A DNA stretch of 64,000 bases from QHCE01 sp041743105 (GTDB lineage: Bacteria > Actinomycetota > Actinomycetes > Mycobacteriales > QHCE01): positions 1-64,000 of the forward strand of contig JBGTNI010000073.1 of the NCBI GenBank assembly GCA_041743105.1, given 5' to 3'. Below, piece after piece: positions 43,165-51,849 of the stretch. The notes beneath the pieces were generated by a model. That model was not told the DNA's origin. It was given only the letters and a program-made list of their open reading frames with translations, and did not search any database. Numbering within the stretch: the stretch's first letter is position 1; each line of letters opens with the position of its first letter. Both the position numbers and the translations under genes were made by a program.

Positions 43165-44501
43165 GCCGGCGCCGCAACAGCGCGCTGGGCAGGTACGTCA
43201 GATTCGGGAACCAGGTCAGGTGGCGTCGGCCCGGCGGCGATGCGTCGCAGGATGGCTATCAACGCGATCGAGAGGATCAGGTATACCGCCGCGGTGACGT
43301 AGAGGTAGAGCTCCAGGCCGGTTTGCGGCGTGAGGGCTTCCTCGGTACGCATAACGCCGAAGACGATCCACGGCTGCCGGCCCACCTCCGTCACGATCCA
43401 CCCCGCGAGCAGTGCGATAAACGGCGTCGGCCCCGCCAGTGCTAGGGCGCGCAGCAGCCACCGTCGCTGAGCTGGATGTACGCCGCCCCTCCGATGGCGC
43501 CAAACGGCATATGCGCCCCAGAATGCCAGACCAACAAGGGCAGATCCGATGATGATCATGGTGTCGAACGCCAGATGTGTGATCAGCTGCGGTGGCCGGT
43601 CCGGGGGCGCAATGACGTCCATCCCAGTTACGCGGGCGTTCGGATCGCCGTGTAGCAGTAGCGAGAGCAACCGGGGAAACTCCAGCGGGCCGAGTCGGAA
43701 AGGGGCGCCGGCCTCGGTGGTCTCTAGTGCTTCCATGGCTGCGAACTTCGCCGGCTGAGCGTCGTAGATCACACGCGTTGCCCAATCTCCGACCAGAACT
43801 TGCAGCGGCGCGACGCTGAGCCCAAGTACGGCGCCGGCGGCGAGGCCGCGCCGGTGGTATCCGTCGCGTTTAGCGGGGTTGCGCAGCATCGCCGTGGCAT
43901 AGACGGCGGCTACCGCGAGTCCGGTACACATCAACGCGGCCAGGCCCATATGGGCCAGCTGAGGTGGCGTGGTCACCGCCAGGAATGGTCCCAACGGCTG
44001 CGCAGCGATCAGCTCTCCTTTGCTGTTCTCAACTAGGCCGACCGGCCCGTTCATCCACGCGTTTGCGGTGGTCACGAACAGCGCCGATGCCATACCCGCT
44101 AGCGCTATTGGAACGCCACACGCCAGGTGCAACGTCGGTGGGAGGCGGTCCCAGCCGTAGAGGTATAGCGCCAGGAAAATAGCTTCGAGGAAGAAGGCGA
44201 AGGATTCCAGTGTGAACGGTAGCGAGAGGGCGGCGCCGTAACGTTCCATGAACTCAGGCCATAGCAGGCCGAACTCCACCGAGAGCACCGTGCCGGAGAC
44301 CGCGCCTATCGCGAACAGAACTCCGGTTGCCTTGGCCCAGCGCCGAGCCAGCGCCGTCCAGAGCGGATCGTTTCGCCTCAGGCCGCGCCAACGGGCCCAC
44401 AGCATGAGCCACGGCAGGCCGACACCCAGTACCGCGAAGACAATGTGGAAGCTCAGTGACAGGGCCATCTGCTCTCGGGCTGCGGTGAGATCGTCTAACA
44501 T
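43161..44501 (-). CDS. cydA: Cytochrome bd oxidase subunit I
   Basis: 446 residues, multiple helices; the heme-binding histidine region near the N-terminus (MALSLSFHIVFAVLGVGLPW) and the conserved GWIVTEVGRQPWIVFGVMRTEEALTP are visible. The Q-loop is of the short type. It is the terminal quinol oxidase used when the aa3 branch is limiting. Its ATG lies 14 bp from a pair of palindromic sites shared with a divergent BlaI-family gene. Confidence 0.94.
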   Translation of the reverse strand: MLDDLTAAREQMALSLSFHIVFAVLGVGLPWLMLWARWRGLRRNDPLWTALARRWAKATGVLFAIGAVSGTVLSVEFGLLWPEFMERYGAALSLPFTLESFAFFLEAIFLALYLYGWDRLPPTLHLACGVPIALAGMASALFVTTANAWMNGPVGLVENSKGELIAAQPLGPFLAVTTPPQLAHMGLAALMCTGLAVAAVYATAMLRNPAKRDGYHRRGLAAGAVLGLSVAPLQVLVGDWATRVIYDAQPAKFAAMEALETTEAGAPFRLGPLEFPRLLSLLLHGDPNARVTGMDVIAPPDRPPQLITHLAFDTMIIIGSALVGLAFWGAYAVWRHRRGGVHPAQRRWLLRALALAGPTPFIALLAGWIVTEVGRQPWIVFGVMRTEEALTPQTGLELYLYVTAAVYLILSIALIAILRRIAAGPTPPDLVPESDVPAQRAVAAPA

Positions 44502-44514
44502 GACTCCAGCATAT

Positions 44515-44549
44515 TTCTACAATCTGTAGAACTTCTACCTAGTGTAGAA
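44515..44549. promoter_or_regulatory. Two adjacent BlaI/MecI-type operators
   Basis: TTCTACAATCTGTAGAA (44515-44531) and TTCTACCTAGTGTAGAA (44533-44549) are both 17-bp palindromes with the TACA/TGTA-like core recognised by BlaI-family repressors. They sit between cydA (ATG 44501, reverse) and the BlaI-family gene (ATG 44588, forward) and would cover both promoters. Confidence 0.75.
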
Positions 44550-44587
44550 TGAATTGGGACACAATGCGGCTCACGAGGGAGTTGTCG

Positions 44588-44941
44588 ATGCCGGGCCTAG
44601 GAGAGTTGGAGCGCGCCATCATGGATGTGCTGTGGCATGCCCGTGGTCTGTGCACGGCAAAGGAAGTGCAGGACGCTCTCGTTGACCGAGATAGTAGGGG
44701 CTTAGCCACAACCACTGTGCTCACCGTGCTGGGACGTCTGGAACGCAAAGGTCTCGTTGCCCGCGAACGCCTCGGCCGCGCCCACGGCTACAGGGCAGTT
44801 GCTACACGTGAGGACCATATTGCCGAGCTGATGAACGATGCTCTGGGCACCGCGCCGGACCGCGCCGCGGCGCTTGCCCGCTTCCTAGGCGGGATAGGCG
44901 AGCCCGAGCGCACCGCCGCACGGCGCTTGTTCGAGAAGTGA
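44588..44941 (+). CDS. BlaI/MecI/CopY-family repressor
   Basis: 117 residues from the ATG at 44588, which has GAGGGAG upstream and gives the usual N-terminus (LGELERAIMDVLW). The winged-helix DNA-binding core follows (TAKEVQDALVDRDSRGLATTTVLTVLGRLERKGLVARE), then a C-terminal dimerisation helix. In mycobacteria the BlaI orthologue is proteolysed by BlaR and controls respiratory genes as well as beta-lactamase; here it is divergent from cydAB. An ATG at 44549 is also open. Confidence 0.9.
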   Translation: MPGLGELERAIMDVLWHARGLCTAKEVQDALVDRDSRGLATTTVLTVLGRLERKGLVARERLGRAHGYRAVATREDHIAELMNDALGTAPDRAAALARFLGGIGEPERTAARRLFEK

Positions 44942-45174
44942 TTCCGATGAACCGAAGATGGGTCGGACACGACTCGGTCTGGCATGTCAGGAGGTGGCAG
45001 GTAGTGCACCGAGCTCGGTTGAGGTGGATCCCGCCTTCCTTGACTCGCCTAGCAAGTCGAGCCAGTGCCGAACGATGCGACGCACCAAGTCGGGTTGGAA
45101 CCAGTGACGCCCCAGCTGCGCAACTGCATGTAGTTCACATTGCCATGCATGCTCACCGCATGTATTCTGAGTCT

Positions 45175-45408
45175 ATGGCCAAGATGTTGCAGGTCCGTAA
45201 TGTCCCGGAACAGATTCACGTGCGTCTGCGTCAGCGTGCGAAGGCTGCCGGGCTTTCTCTATCAGACTTTGCTCTGCGGGAACTGGAGCGCACCCTTTCT
45301 CGACCGCCGCTGGACGAGGTGCTTAGCCGGGCCGCTCATCGCGGTGGCCAGTTGTCGTTTACCGAAGCAGTAGAAGCAATTCACGATGAGCGTGCAGCAG
45401 ATCGGTGA
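45175..45408 (+). CDS. Ribbon-helix-helix antitoxin (FitA/VapB type)
   Basis: 77 residues. The start MAKMLQVRNVPEQIHVRLRQRAKAAGLSLSDFALRELE is the classic RHH antitoxin pattern; the C-terminal region FTEAVEAIHDERA binds the toxin. The ATG at 45175 is chosen, since the frame upstream to 44938 has no family similarity. The toxin starts in its stop codon (GTGA). Together with the toxin it interrupts the expected blaI-blaR arrangement. Confidence 0.82.
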   Translation: MAKMLQVRNVPEQIHVRLRQRAKAAGLSLSDFALRELERTLSRPPLDEVLSRAAHRGGQLSFTEAVEAIHDERAADR

Positions 45409-45803
45409 TCGTCGTCGACGCCTCCGTTGTAGTCCCGGCGCTCATAGATTCCGGCGGAGATGGTGCCTTGGCGCGAGAAGTCTTCAATACGGACGGTGAT
45501 CTTCATGCCCCGTATCTCCTTGACCTTGAGGTCGCATCCACGCTCCGGCGTCGGACGCTTAATGGGTCACTTGATCCTGCGCGGGCCGAGGCTGCGTTGC
45601 TGGATTTCACCGACCTTGCGGTTACGCGGTACCCACATCTTGGATTGCTGTCCCGAATTTGGCGGTTACGAGACGATCTCTCGGCCTATGACGCCAGCTA
45701 TGTGGCGCTCACCGAAGCGCTTGGCGCGACCTTGGTCACGGCTGACGGAAGGCTGAGCCGAGCTCCTCGGCTGCGGTGCCAAGTGCGATACCTCGGCGAG
45801 TGA
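45405..45803 (+). CDS. VapC-family PIN-domain toxin
   Basis: 132 residues, PIN fold: MIVVDASVVVPALID (first Asp), DLEVASTLRRRT (Glu), SAYDASYVALTEALGATLVTADGRLS (acidic residues). A GTG start overlaps the antitoxin stop. This is the second, unrelated PIN toxin of the window (compare 34760-35149). Confidence 0.87.
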   Translation: MIVVDASVVVPALIDSGGDGALAREVFNTDGDLHAPYLLDLEVASTLRRRTLNGSLDPARAEAALLDFTDLAVTRYPHLGLLSRIWRLRDDLSAYDASYVALTEALGATLVTADGRLSRAPRLRCQVRYLGE

Positions 45804-45809
45804 CTGGCA

Positions 45810-46655
45810 ATGATCGCTTTGGGGTTAGCGCTGCTGGCCGCAGGTCTTGCGCTGGCAGAGCCGGCCAGCCGCGCTCTGGCGCACGCCTCCTGGCCACACC
45901 GAGCCCCGGCAACAGCGCTGCTGCTGTGGCAGTTCATGGGGCTGGTGGCGGGCCTTGCTTTCTTGGGAGCAGGGGTCATGCTCGCGTTGGCAGCCCCTCC
46001 GTTGCTAGCCGTTGCGTTGTGGACGCTGACCGGCCTACTGGCAGTTAGGCTGCTTGGCGTGTTGACAGTGACCGGGCTTCGGACGCTTCGGACACGTCGT
46101 AGGCATCGGCAGTTGCTGGACCTCATAGCCACTCCTTGGCCCAACCGCTCTGGTGCGGCGGTGCTCGACCATCCAATCCCCGTGGCCTACTGCCTGCCGG
46201 GTTTACGGTCCCGTCTGGTCGTCAGCCGGGGCGTGCTGGATGTGCTCAGCCCGCCACAGCTGGATGCGGTGCTCGCGCATGAGCACGCTCACCTTGCCGA
46301 GCGGCACGATCTGATTGTGCTGCCTTTTGTGGCATGGGGCGCGACGCTTCCATCGTGGGCACGGTCCTGGCTACCGGGAGTACTTCGCTCTCAGCTTGCA
46401 GTCGCTGAGTTGATCGAGATGCGCGCCGATGACGTGGCGGCACGGCAATGTGGCGCCGGGCACCTTGCCGCCGCGTTACACGCGGTGACTAGCGATCTTT
46501 ACCCGACGGCGGACTCGGTGGGAACAATCCGGGAGAGTACGCAGTCGCGCGCCCATCGCTGCGCCGCTCTGTCGGCGTCGGTGAGATTGAGGCGCTTTGC
46601 GATCAGCAGTGGTAGTAGCTCATCCCACTCGGCGCAGTCGGGCACCACTGGGTGA
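45810..46655 (+). CDS. M56-family membrane peptidase (BlaR-like), probably truncated
   Basis: 281 residues by the open frame, with hydrophobic N-terminal helices (MIALGLALLAAGLALAEPA; ALLLWQFMGLVAGLAFLGAGVMLALAAPPLLAVALW) and the zinc motif AVLAHEHAHLAERHDL with downstream ELIEMRADDVAARQ. In actinobacteria this protein cleaves BlaI. After about residue 230 the sequence loses family character and runs into the antisense 3' part of the next gene (stop at 46499), so the original C-terminal helix seems lost. The gene is 6 bp after the inserted toxin gene. Confidence 0.7.
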   Translation: MIALGLALLAAGLALAEPASRALAHASWPHRAPATALLLWQFMGLVAGLAFLGAGVMLALAAPPLLAVALWTLTGLLAVRLLGVLTVTGLRTLRTRRRHRQLLDLIATPWPNRSGAAVLDHPIPVAYCLPGLRSRLVVSRGVLDVLSPPQLDAVLAHEHAHLAERHDLIVLPFVAWGATLPSWARSWLPGVLRSQLAVAELIEMRADDVAARQCGAGHLAAALHAVTSDLYPTADSVGTIRESTQSRAHRCAALSASVRLRRFAISSGSSSSHSAQSGTTG

Positions 46656-46933
46656 ACTGTGCCGCGCCATCGTGCCGTTCGTGCCCGGGTGGTGACCGAC
46701 CGGGTGATCACATGGCACTGCACCGCTTCGGCCAAGCCGGTGACGACTTGTTCTGTGTCATCAACGTCTGTGTCATCAACTTTTCTACTACTGTGCAGCA
46801 CGTAACACACTTCGTTGTGCCATACGTGCCAGACGGCGACTGCTGGATGGGTGCCAACCTCCAACCAGACGAGACCGGTCTTCTTCATGACCGCCGGAAC
46901 CACGGCCACCTTTGTCGGTGCCGCCAAAGTCAT
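46499..46933 (-). CDS. Conserved-type hypothetical protein
   Basis: 144 residues from the ATG at 46933, which has GGGGA six bases upstream. The N-terminus VMKKTGLVWLEVGTHPAVAVWHVWHNEVCYVLHSS looks like the start of a small beta-barrel protein of the split-barrel (pyridoxamine-phosphate-oxidase-like) type. The C-terminal helices (DELLPLLIAKRLNLTDADRAAQRWARDC) are less typical. The family is not certain. It overlaps the M56 frame antisense by about 157 bp, which supports loss of the M56 C-terminus. Confidence 0.55.
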   Translation of the reverse strand: MTLAAPTKVAVVPAVMKKTGLVWLEVGTHPAVAVWHVWHNEVCYVLHSSRKVDDTDVDDTEQVVTGLAEAVQCHVITRSVTTRARTARWRGTVHPVVPDCAEWDELLPLLIAKRLNLTDADRAAQRWARDCVLSRIVPTESAVG

Positions 46934-47011
46934 TGCTGTCCCCGGAGTCGAATTCATAGTGCGACTAGAGTAGCCCACGCTGGTGGCCGTAACCCGATAG
47001 GAGACAATCTG

Positions 47012-47794
47012 GTGATGGACAGCAATGGCTTTGGCATACGGCTGGATGGACGAGCTGCGTTAGTGACGGGTGTTGGCCGTCCTGATGGTATTGGCTTCGC
47101 CATTGCGCAGCGATTCATCGGCATGGGTGCGGACGTCTCAATCGTCTCTACCACCAAGCGGGTTCATGAGCGCGCCGGCGAACTCGGCGCAACCGGTTAT
47201 GTGGCCGATCTCAGTAACGCCGCCGAGGTGGAGGCGCTTGCCGATGCCATGGGTGAGAGCGGAGTGGGGCCGGAGATCGTGGTCAACAATGCTGGATTGA
47301 CGAGTATTTCCAGCCCGGAGGTGCTTCGTCCGGTTGCACAGCTCAGTGACATGGATTGGCGTACCGAGCTGGACCGTAACCTTACGACCACGTTCTTGGT
47401 ATGCCGAGCATTTGTGGGTGTGATGACCGAACGAGGATGGGGCCGAATTGTCAATATTGCCGCAAGCACCGGTCCGGTTAACGCCATGCCCGCGGAAGCC
47501 GGATATGCCGCCGCGAAGGCGGGAGTTGTCGGTCTAACTCGTGCCTTAGCCATGGAAGTCGTTGCCGACGGCGTGACGGTAAACGCGGTGGCGCCGGGTT
47601 TTATTCACACCGGTTCTTCGACCACGTCTGAGCTGCAGCACAGTCTCGATACTCCGCTGGGCCGCCCCGGCCAGCCCGATGAAGTCGCGGCGGCCGTGGC
47701 TTTCCTGGCCAGCCCTGCTGCCTCCTACATCACCGGTCAGCTGTTGATCGTCGACGGCGGCAGTAGCGTCACACAAGCGCATCCCAAGCGGTAG
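47012..47794 (+). CDS. Short-chain dehydrogenase/reductase (FabG-like)
   Basis: About 260 residues. NAD(P) motif TGVGRPDGIGFAIA, NNAG, catalytic Ser in NIAASTGP, and YAAAKAGVVGLTRALA with Tyr and Lys are present. The C-terminus SYITGQLLIVDGGSS is standard. GTG 47012 has GGAG eight bases upstream; the ATG at 47015 is the alternative, and the longer frame to 46652 overlaps a gene on the other strand. The substrate is unknown. Confidence 0.88.
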   Translation: MMDSNGFGIRLDGRAALVTGVGRPDGIGFAIAQRFIGMGADVSIVSTTKRVHERAGELGATGYVADLSNAAEVEALADAMGESGVGPEIVVNNAGLTSISSPEVLRPVAQLSDMDWRTELDRNLTTTFLVCRAFVGVMTERGWGRIVNIAASTGPVNAMPAEAGYAAAKAGVVGLTRALAMEVVADGVTVNAVAPGFIHTGSSTTSELQHSLDTPLGRPGQPDEVAAAVAFLASPAASYITGQLLIVDGGSSVTQAHPKR

Positions 47795-47890
47795 CTGTGG
47801 TCGGTCGCACTTGCACCGCTGCGCTGCGCGAGAAACGCCAGCGGCGTTGGTACATGGAGTCGACGAGAGCACCGAGAGCCGGGGCCGGTC

Positions 47891-48259
47891 CTATTCCGGG
47901 ACGCCCCAATTGGGAGCAGTAATCCGTATCCAAATTACCTCACAGTCAAGGCGCACAAACTCGTTAGGTCTAAAAAAATACTGCTTAAGATCTGTGCAGG
48001 TGACAAGCCCCCAGTATCCACCTGAGGCAAGTCCTGTCGCATATATGTCGTCCACACGGGTCGACCCATGGTGGCCGTCGTAACAGATCACCGCGGCTGG
48101 ACCCAGAACGAGCCGTATTTGCGGAGTCGGGTACGTGTCGTTGCACGGCCTAGGGCCAGCTAGTAGGCCGCTGTTGACCGATGCCGCCTCGGCTCCCGTG
48201 CTTGCAAGTAGGAGCGCCGCGGCTCCCGCCGCGATGACGGATACCATTCGTCGAAACAT
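47891..48259 (-). CDS. Small secreted protein
   Basis: 122 residues with a Sec signal peptide (MVSVIAAGAAALLLASTGAEAA). The mature part has four Cys (PRPCNDT, VICYDGHHG, VTCTDLK and LDCEVIW) that could form two disulfides. The pattern is loosely like small beta/gamma-crystallin or inhibitor proteins of actinomycetes, but I do not recognise the family. Confidence 0.5.
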   Translation of the reverse strand: MFRRMVSVIAAGAAALLLASTGAEAASVNSGLLAGPRPCNDTYPTPQIRLVLGPAAVICYDGHHGSTRVDDIYATGLASGGYWGLVTCTDLKQYFFRPNEFVRLDCEVIWIRITAPNWGVPE

Positions 48260-48670
48260 TGGCTGTTGTCCCTACTACTATCGGCTTGCCGGAATTGTAC
48301 GTGTTTCGCCGGAATAGTAGCAGTTTTGCGCTGGCTATGGGATCACCATAACGAGAGATTTCGTTGTCAGAAATTACCCAACTGCTCGTCGCACCGAGGT
48401 CGATGGCTGCGTAAACGACCCAGCGAGTCGGGCCCCGAGTACCGCAGGTGCTCAGGGCCCGACCGTGGGTTCCCGCTCAGGTCGCACTGTCCCGGCAGGG
48501 CGACGGTGCCCACGGCGATCCCCGGTATGTCGCACGTGGGGGCGGGAACGACGGTAGATAGCAAAAAAACCATACGTCATCTACCAAAAGCGCGATAGTA
48601 GTTCCGCTATCCGGTGCCTTAAATCGTCAGAGTATGCATTTACTAGCTCTCATTCTGCGTACTTTAATGG
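48260..48670. other. Gap without a firm gene; contains a strong hairpin
   Basis: No convincing gene. The hairpin GTCGGGCCC ... GGGCCCGAC (48427-48463) has an added inner GAG/CTC pairing. One reverse-strand 68-codon frame (48367-48573) spans it and has a hydrophobic N-terminus and three cysteines, but the evidence is too weak to call it a gene. Confidence 0.4.
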
Positions 48671-49777
48671 CTATATCAGCGCTAGTTGCTGTTGATGGTT
48701 ATGTCGTTCCTCACTGGACACAATGTTACGAAATGACACGAATCGATCGGTGGTTGTGTTTCCGTCACTGGTTTGAATCGATCCGCTATCGGCCGTCTCG
48801 GTGTGACCCCGTATCCCATACCGTCGCGCAAGGCGGTCTACGCGACGTCGCAACTGCTCGCTGTAGCCACGTGAAACGTAGGCGCCGCGCGCGTACAGCC
48901 GCTCGTAACGCGGGACCAGCCTGGGATGGCGCTCGGCCAGCCAGCGAAAATACCACTCACGCGCCCCGGTCCGTAGGTGCAGTGGCAGTGGTGTCAGCGA
49001 GGTGGCGCCCGCCCGAGCGATCGCCGCTACGGTCTGTTCTAGCTGCTCTTCACTGTCGGACAGAAACGGCAGGATCGGCGCCATGAGCACGCTGCAACCT
49101 AGACCATGCTCGGTCAGGGTTCTGCAGACGCCCAAACGTGCCACCGGACTCGGAGTGCCTGGTTCGGAGGATCGCCACAGGTGGTGATCCGTGGTGCCGA
49201 CTGAGACCGCCACACGTACCTGGGTGCGTGTGGCGGCTTGGGTGAGTAGATCTATATCTCGCAGTATCAACGTTCCCTTGGTGAGAATGGAGAAGGGATT
49301 GCGGTGCTCACTGAGCACACCGAGCAGGCCCCGCATCAGGCGGTAACGACCCTCTGCGCGCTGGTACGGGTCGACATTGGTGCCCATAGCGATGGATTCC
49401 CCTTGCCAGGAGGCGGCCGATAGTTCTTTGGCCAACAGTTGTGTGGCATTGACTTTTACGATGATCTTGTTGTCGAAGTCGGCGCCGGAATCCAGCCCTA
49501 GATAGGTATGGGTATTACGCGCAAAGCAGTACACGCAGGCATGGCTACATCCGCGATACGGATTGATAGTCCAGCGAAAGGGCATAGCCGAATCGCCTGG
49601 GACCCGGTTCACAATGGACCGCGCGCGCAGCTCATAAAATGTGATGCCGCGAAACTCCGGCGTCTTCACCTCGACCATTCCGGGTGTTTGCGCAAGCCCC
49701 GCCAGCGGTAGCTGCAGGGTGCCTTGTCGATCTGCGCCGCCGGCTACCACGTCTGTCCGCAGATTGTCCCATCGCAT
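48671..49777 (-). CDS. Rv2578c-like radical SAM protein
   Basis: 368 residues. The [4Fe-4S]-SAM motif CSHACVYCFARNTH (CxxxCxxC) is near residue 77, following INPYRG. GESIAMGTNVDPYQRAEGRYRLMRGLL and ILTKGTLILRDIDLL are typical of this uncharacterised actinobacterial group. The C-terminal 45 residues are low in similarity and end HNHQQQLALI. Reaction unknown. Confidence 0.88.
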   Translation of the reverse strand: MRWDNLRTDVVAGGADRQGTLQLPLAGLAQTPGMVEVKTPEFRGITFYELRARSIVNRVPGDSAMPFRWTINPYRGCSHACVYCFARNTHTYLGLDSGADFDNKIIVKVNATQLLAKELSAASWQGESIAMGTNVDPYQRAEGRYRLMRGLLGVLSEHRNPFSILTKGTLILRDIDLLTQAATRTQVRVAVSVGTTDHHLWRSSEPGTPSPVARLGVCRTLTEHGLGCSVLMAPILPFLSDSEEQLEQTVAAIARAGATSLTPLPLHLRTGAREWYFRWLAERHPRLVPRYERLYARGAYVSRGYSEQLRRRVDRLARRYGIRGHTETADSGSIQTSDGNTTTDRFVSFRNIVSSEERHNHQQQLALI

Positions 49778-49898
49778 GTCTACCTCCCAGTGACGCCCTA
49801 GTAGAACATATGTTCGAAAGACTCCGCAATCTGTTGGGTCAGACTTTTAAATCCTTTGCCCTCCGAGAGGCCAACTCTGGGATCTACCCAGGCTCCTG

Positions 49899-50777
49899 CT
49901 ACGTGCGGGCTGGCGCGAGCAGTTTGGCGATGCGGGGCTGGCCTTGGTCGTCGCCGGTGAACGTCACGAGCTTTTGCTCTGGGTCGTCGGCGACCTGTAG
50001 CACGACGTACCGGAGTTCGAGTTGTCCGATACTGGGGTGGCGCAGCCGCTTCACCCCCGATGCCAGTGGCGCGACGTCGTGGCGCTGCCACCAAGCGCGG
50101 ACCTCAGCGCTGGCGGCGTGCAACCGAGTGAGCAGGGCGACGAACTCAGGTTGGTCCGGGTGCCGGGTGACTGCCGCCCGGAATCGGGCCAGCAGCGCGG
50201 TGGCCTCGGCCTCCCAGTCCACGAAAATTGTGCGGGCAGCGGGGTCAGTGAATGTCCACCACAGCATATTGCGATCGGGCAGTGGCAGCGACGGCCAGTC
50301 GGTCCACAGTGCACGCGCGGCCAGGTTGGCTGCCAGCACGTCCCAGCAGCGACCAGTCACGTAGGTGGGGTAGGGATTGAGCCGCTCAACTAGGGCGGCC
50401 ATCTCGGGGCTCAGTTCCTCGGTGGTCACCCCGGCGGCGGGTATCGGATTGCCGTACACGAGTTGGTGTAGGTGCACCCGCTCGGCTACGTCCAGGCGCA
50501 GTGCCCGAGCTAGCGCATCCAGCACTTGGCGGGATGGGTGAACATCGCGGCCCTGTTCGAGGAAGGTGTAGTAGGTGGTCGAGATCGCCGCCAGCCCGGC
50601 AACCTCCTCGCGGCGCAGACCCCGAGTTCGCCGCCGGGTGCCGCCGGGTAGCCCGACGTCGATTGGTTGCAGCCGTTCGCGCCGAGAACGCAGCAGATCG
50701 GCGAGTTCTCGGCCGCGACTGAACGGTTGCCCTGCGGGGGACGGGGCGTCACCGGGAGGTCGATGGGCAGCGGTCAT
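49899..50777 (-). CDS. MmyB-type XRE transcriptional regulator
   Basis: 292 residues from the ATG at 50777. The N-terminal HTH is ELADLLRSRRERLQPIDVGLPGGTRRRTRGLRREEVAGLAAISTTYYTFLEQGRDVHPSRQVLDALARAL, and the C-terminal MmyB ligand domain includes LVYGNP and NPYPTYVTGRCWDVLAANLAARALW. These proteins sense a fatty-acid-type ligand. It is divergent from an aldo/keto reductase with 70 bp between, the classic arrangement for regulating that enzyme. Confidence 0.9.
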   Translation of the reverse strand: MTAAHRPPGDAPSPAGQPFSRGRELADLLRSRRERLQPIDVGLPGGTRRRTRGLRREEVAGLAAISTTYYTFLEQGRDVHPSRQVLDALARALRLDVAERVHLHQLVYGNPIPAAGVTTEELSPEMAALVERLNPYPTYVTGRCWDVLAANLAARALWTDWPSLPLPDRNMLWWTFTDPAARTIFVDWEAEATALLARFRAAVTRHPDQPEFVALLTRLHAASAEVRAWWQRHDVAPLASGVKRLRHPSIGQLELRYVVLQVADDPEQKLVTFTGDDQGQPRIAKLLAPART

Positions 50778-50847
50778 GGGTGATACTTCCAATACCAGTA
50801 AAAATAGGTGATGGATACCAGTCTAGACCCGGCCTAGCCTCGGCACT

Positions 50848-51849
50848 ATGAATACGCAGACGCTGATAAAGCGCACTCTTGGTTCGACGGGTCAGACCGT
50901 GTCAGCCCTCGGGTTGGGCTGCATGGGTATGTCTCAGGCTTATGGCCCGACCGACGACCGCGCGTCGGTCGCTACTGTGCAGCGGGCGATCGATCTCGGT
51001 ATCACCTTCTTCGACACCGCAATGAGCTACGGCAGCGGACATAACGAGCGGTTGCTGGGCCGCGCGCTGGTGGGTCGCCGCGACGAAGTCGTGTTAGCCA
51101 GTAAGTTCGGCATCGTGCGCGACCCCGAGGGCGGAGTCGGCCTTGACGGCCGACCCGAGCATGTGCGCGGGTATTGCGAGGCGTCGCTAGCCCGACTCGG
51201 CGTGGACCACATCGACCTGTACTACCTGCACCGAGTCGACCCCGAGGTGCCAGTCGAAGAGTCCATCGGCGCGATGGCCGATCTGGTTGCCGAAGGCAAG
51301 GTCGGCCATCTAGGAATCTCTGAAGCCAGTGTGGAAGCGCTTGAGCGCGCCGTGGCCACCCACCCGATCATCGCATTGCAGTGTGAGTGGTCCCTGTGGT
51401 GGCGCGAGCCCGAGGACGACGTGATTCCAGCGGCACGTCGATTGGGCATCGGCCTGGTTCCTTACAGTCCACTTGGGCGCGGATTCCTGACCGGTGCCAT
51501 TAGCACCGGCACGTTTGGATCCGACGACTACCGTAGCCGCGATCCGCGCTTCCTCGGCGAGGACCTGAAACGCAACATCGCGGCGGTCGAGCAAGTACGC
51601 CGGATGGCCATGGACCACGGCGTGACCCCGGCGCGACTGGCGCTTGCCTGGCTGCTCGCCCAAGGCGACGACGTCGTTCCCATTCCTGGCACTAAACGGC
51701 CCGAGCACGTTACGGAGAACGTTGCCGCGGTAGAGCTCACGCTCACGCAGACCGTCCGCGAGCAGCTGGATGCCGTCGCCGGACGTTCGGCTTGGGCCGG
51801 TGACCGGCAATCCCTTGCCGCACACGGCACTACCCGGCGGCCGGTATGA
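50848..51849 (+). CDS. Aldo/keto reductase
   Basis: 333 residues. ALGLGCMGMSQAYGPTDD, FFDTAMSYGSGHNERLLGRAL (catalytic Asp/Tyr), EVVLASKFGI (Lys), DLYYLHRVD (His) and SPLGRGFLTG are all in place. It is an NADPH-dependent carbonyl reductase of AKR11/13 type; substrate unknown. A dienelactone-hydrolase-like gene overlaps by ATGA. Confidence 0.92.
   Translation: MNTQTLIKRTLGSTGQTVSALGLGCMGMSQAYGPTDDRASVATVQRAIDLGITFFDTAMSYGSGHNERLLGRALVGRRDEVVLASKFGIVRDPEGGVGLDGRPEHVRGYCEASLARLGVDHIDLYYLHRVDPEVPVEESIGAMADLVAEGKVGHLGISEASVEALERAVATHPIIALQCEWSLWWREPEDDVIPAARRLGIGLVPYSPLGRGFLTGAISTGTFGSDDYRSRDPRFLGEDLKRNIAAVEQVRRMAMDHGVTPARLALAWLLAQGDDVVPIPGTKRPEHVTENVAAVELTLTQTVREQLDAVAGRSAWAGDRQSLAAHGTTRRPV

Noticed and set aside
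44941..45174. N-terminal extension of the RHH antitoxin frame
   Set aside because: No similarity before the ATG at 45175, which begins the family pattern.
46813..46826. TTGTGCCAT sequence, possible third copy of the inverted-repeat family
   Set aside because: Lies inside a coding region with no matching second arm.
48634..49086. Forward frame over the 3' part of the radical SAM gene
   Set aside because: Antisense shadow of a well-supported gene.
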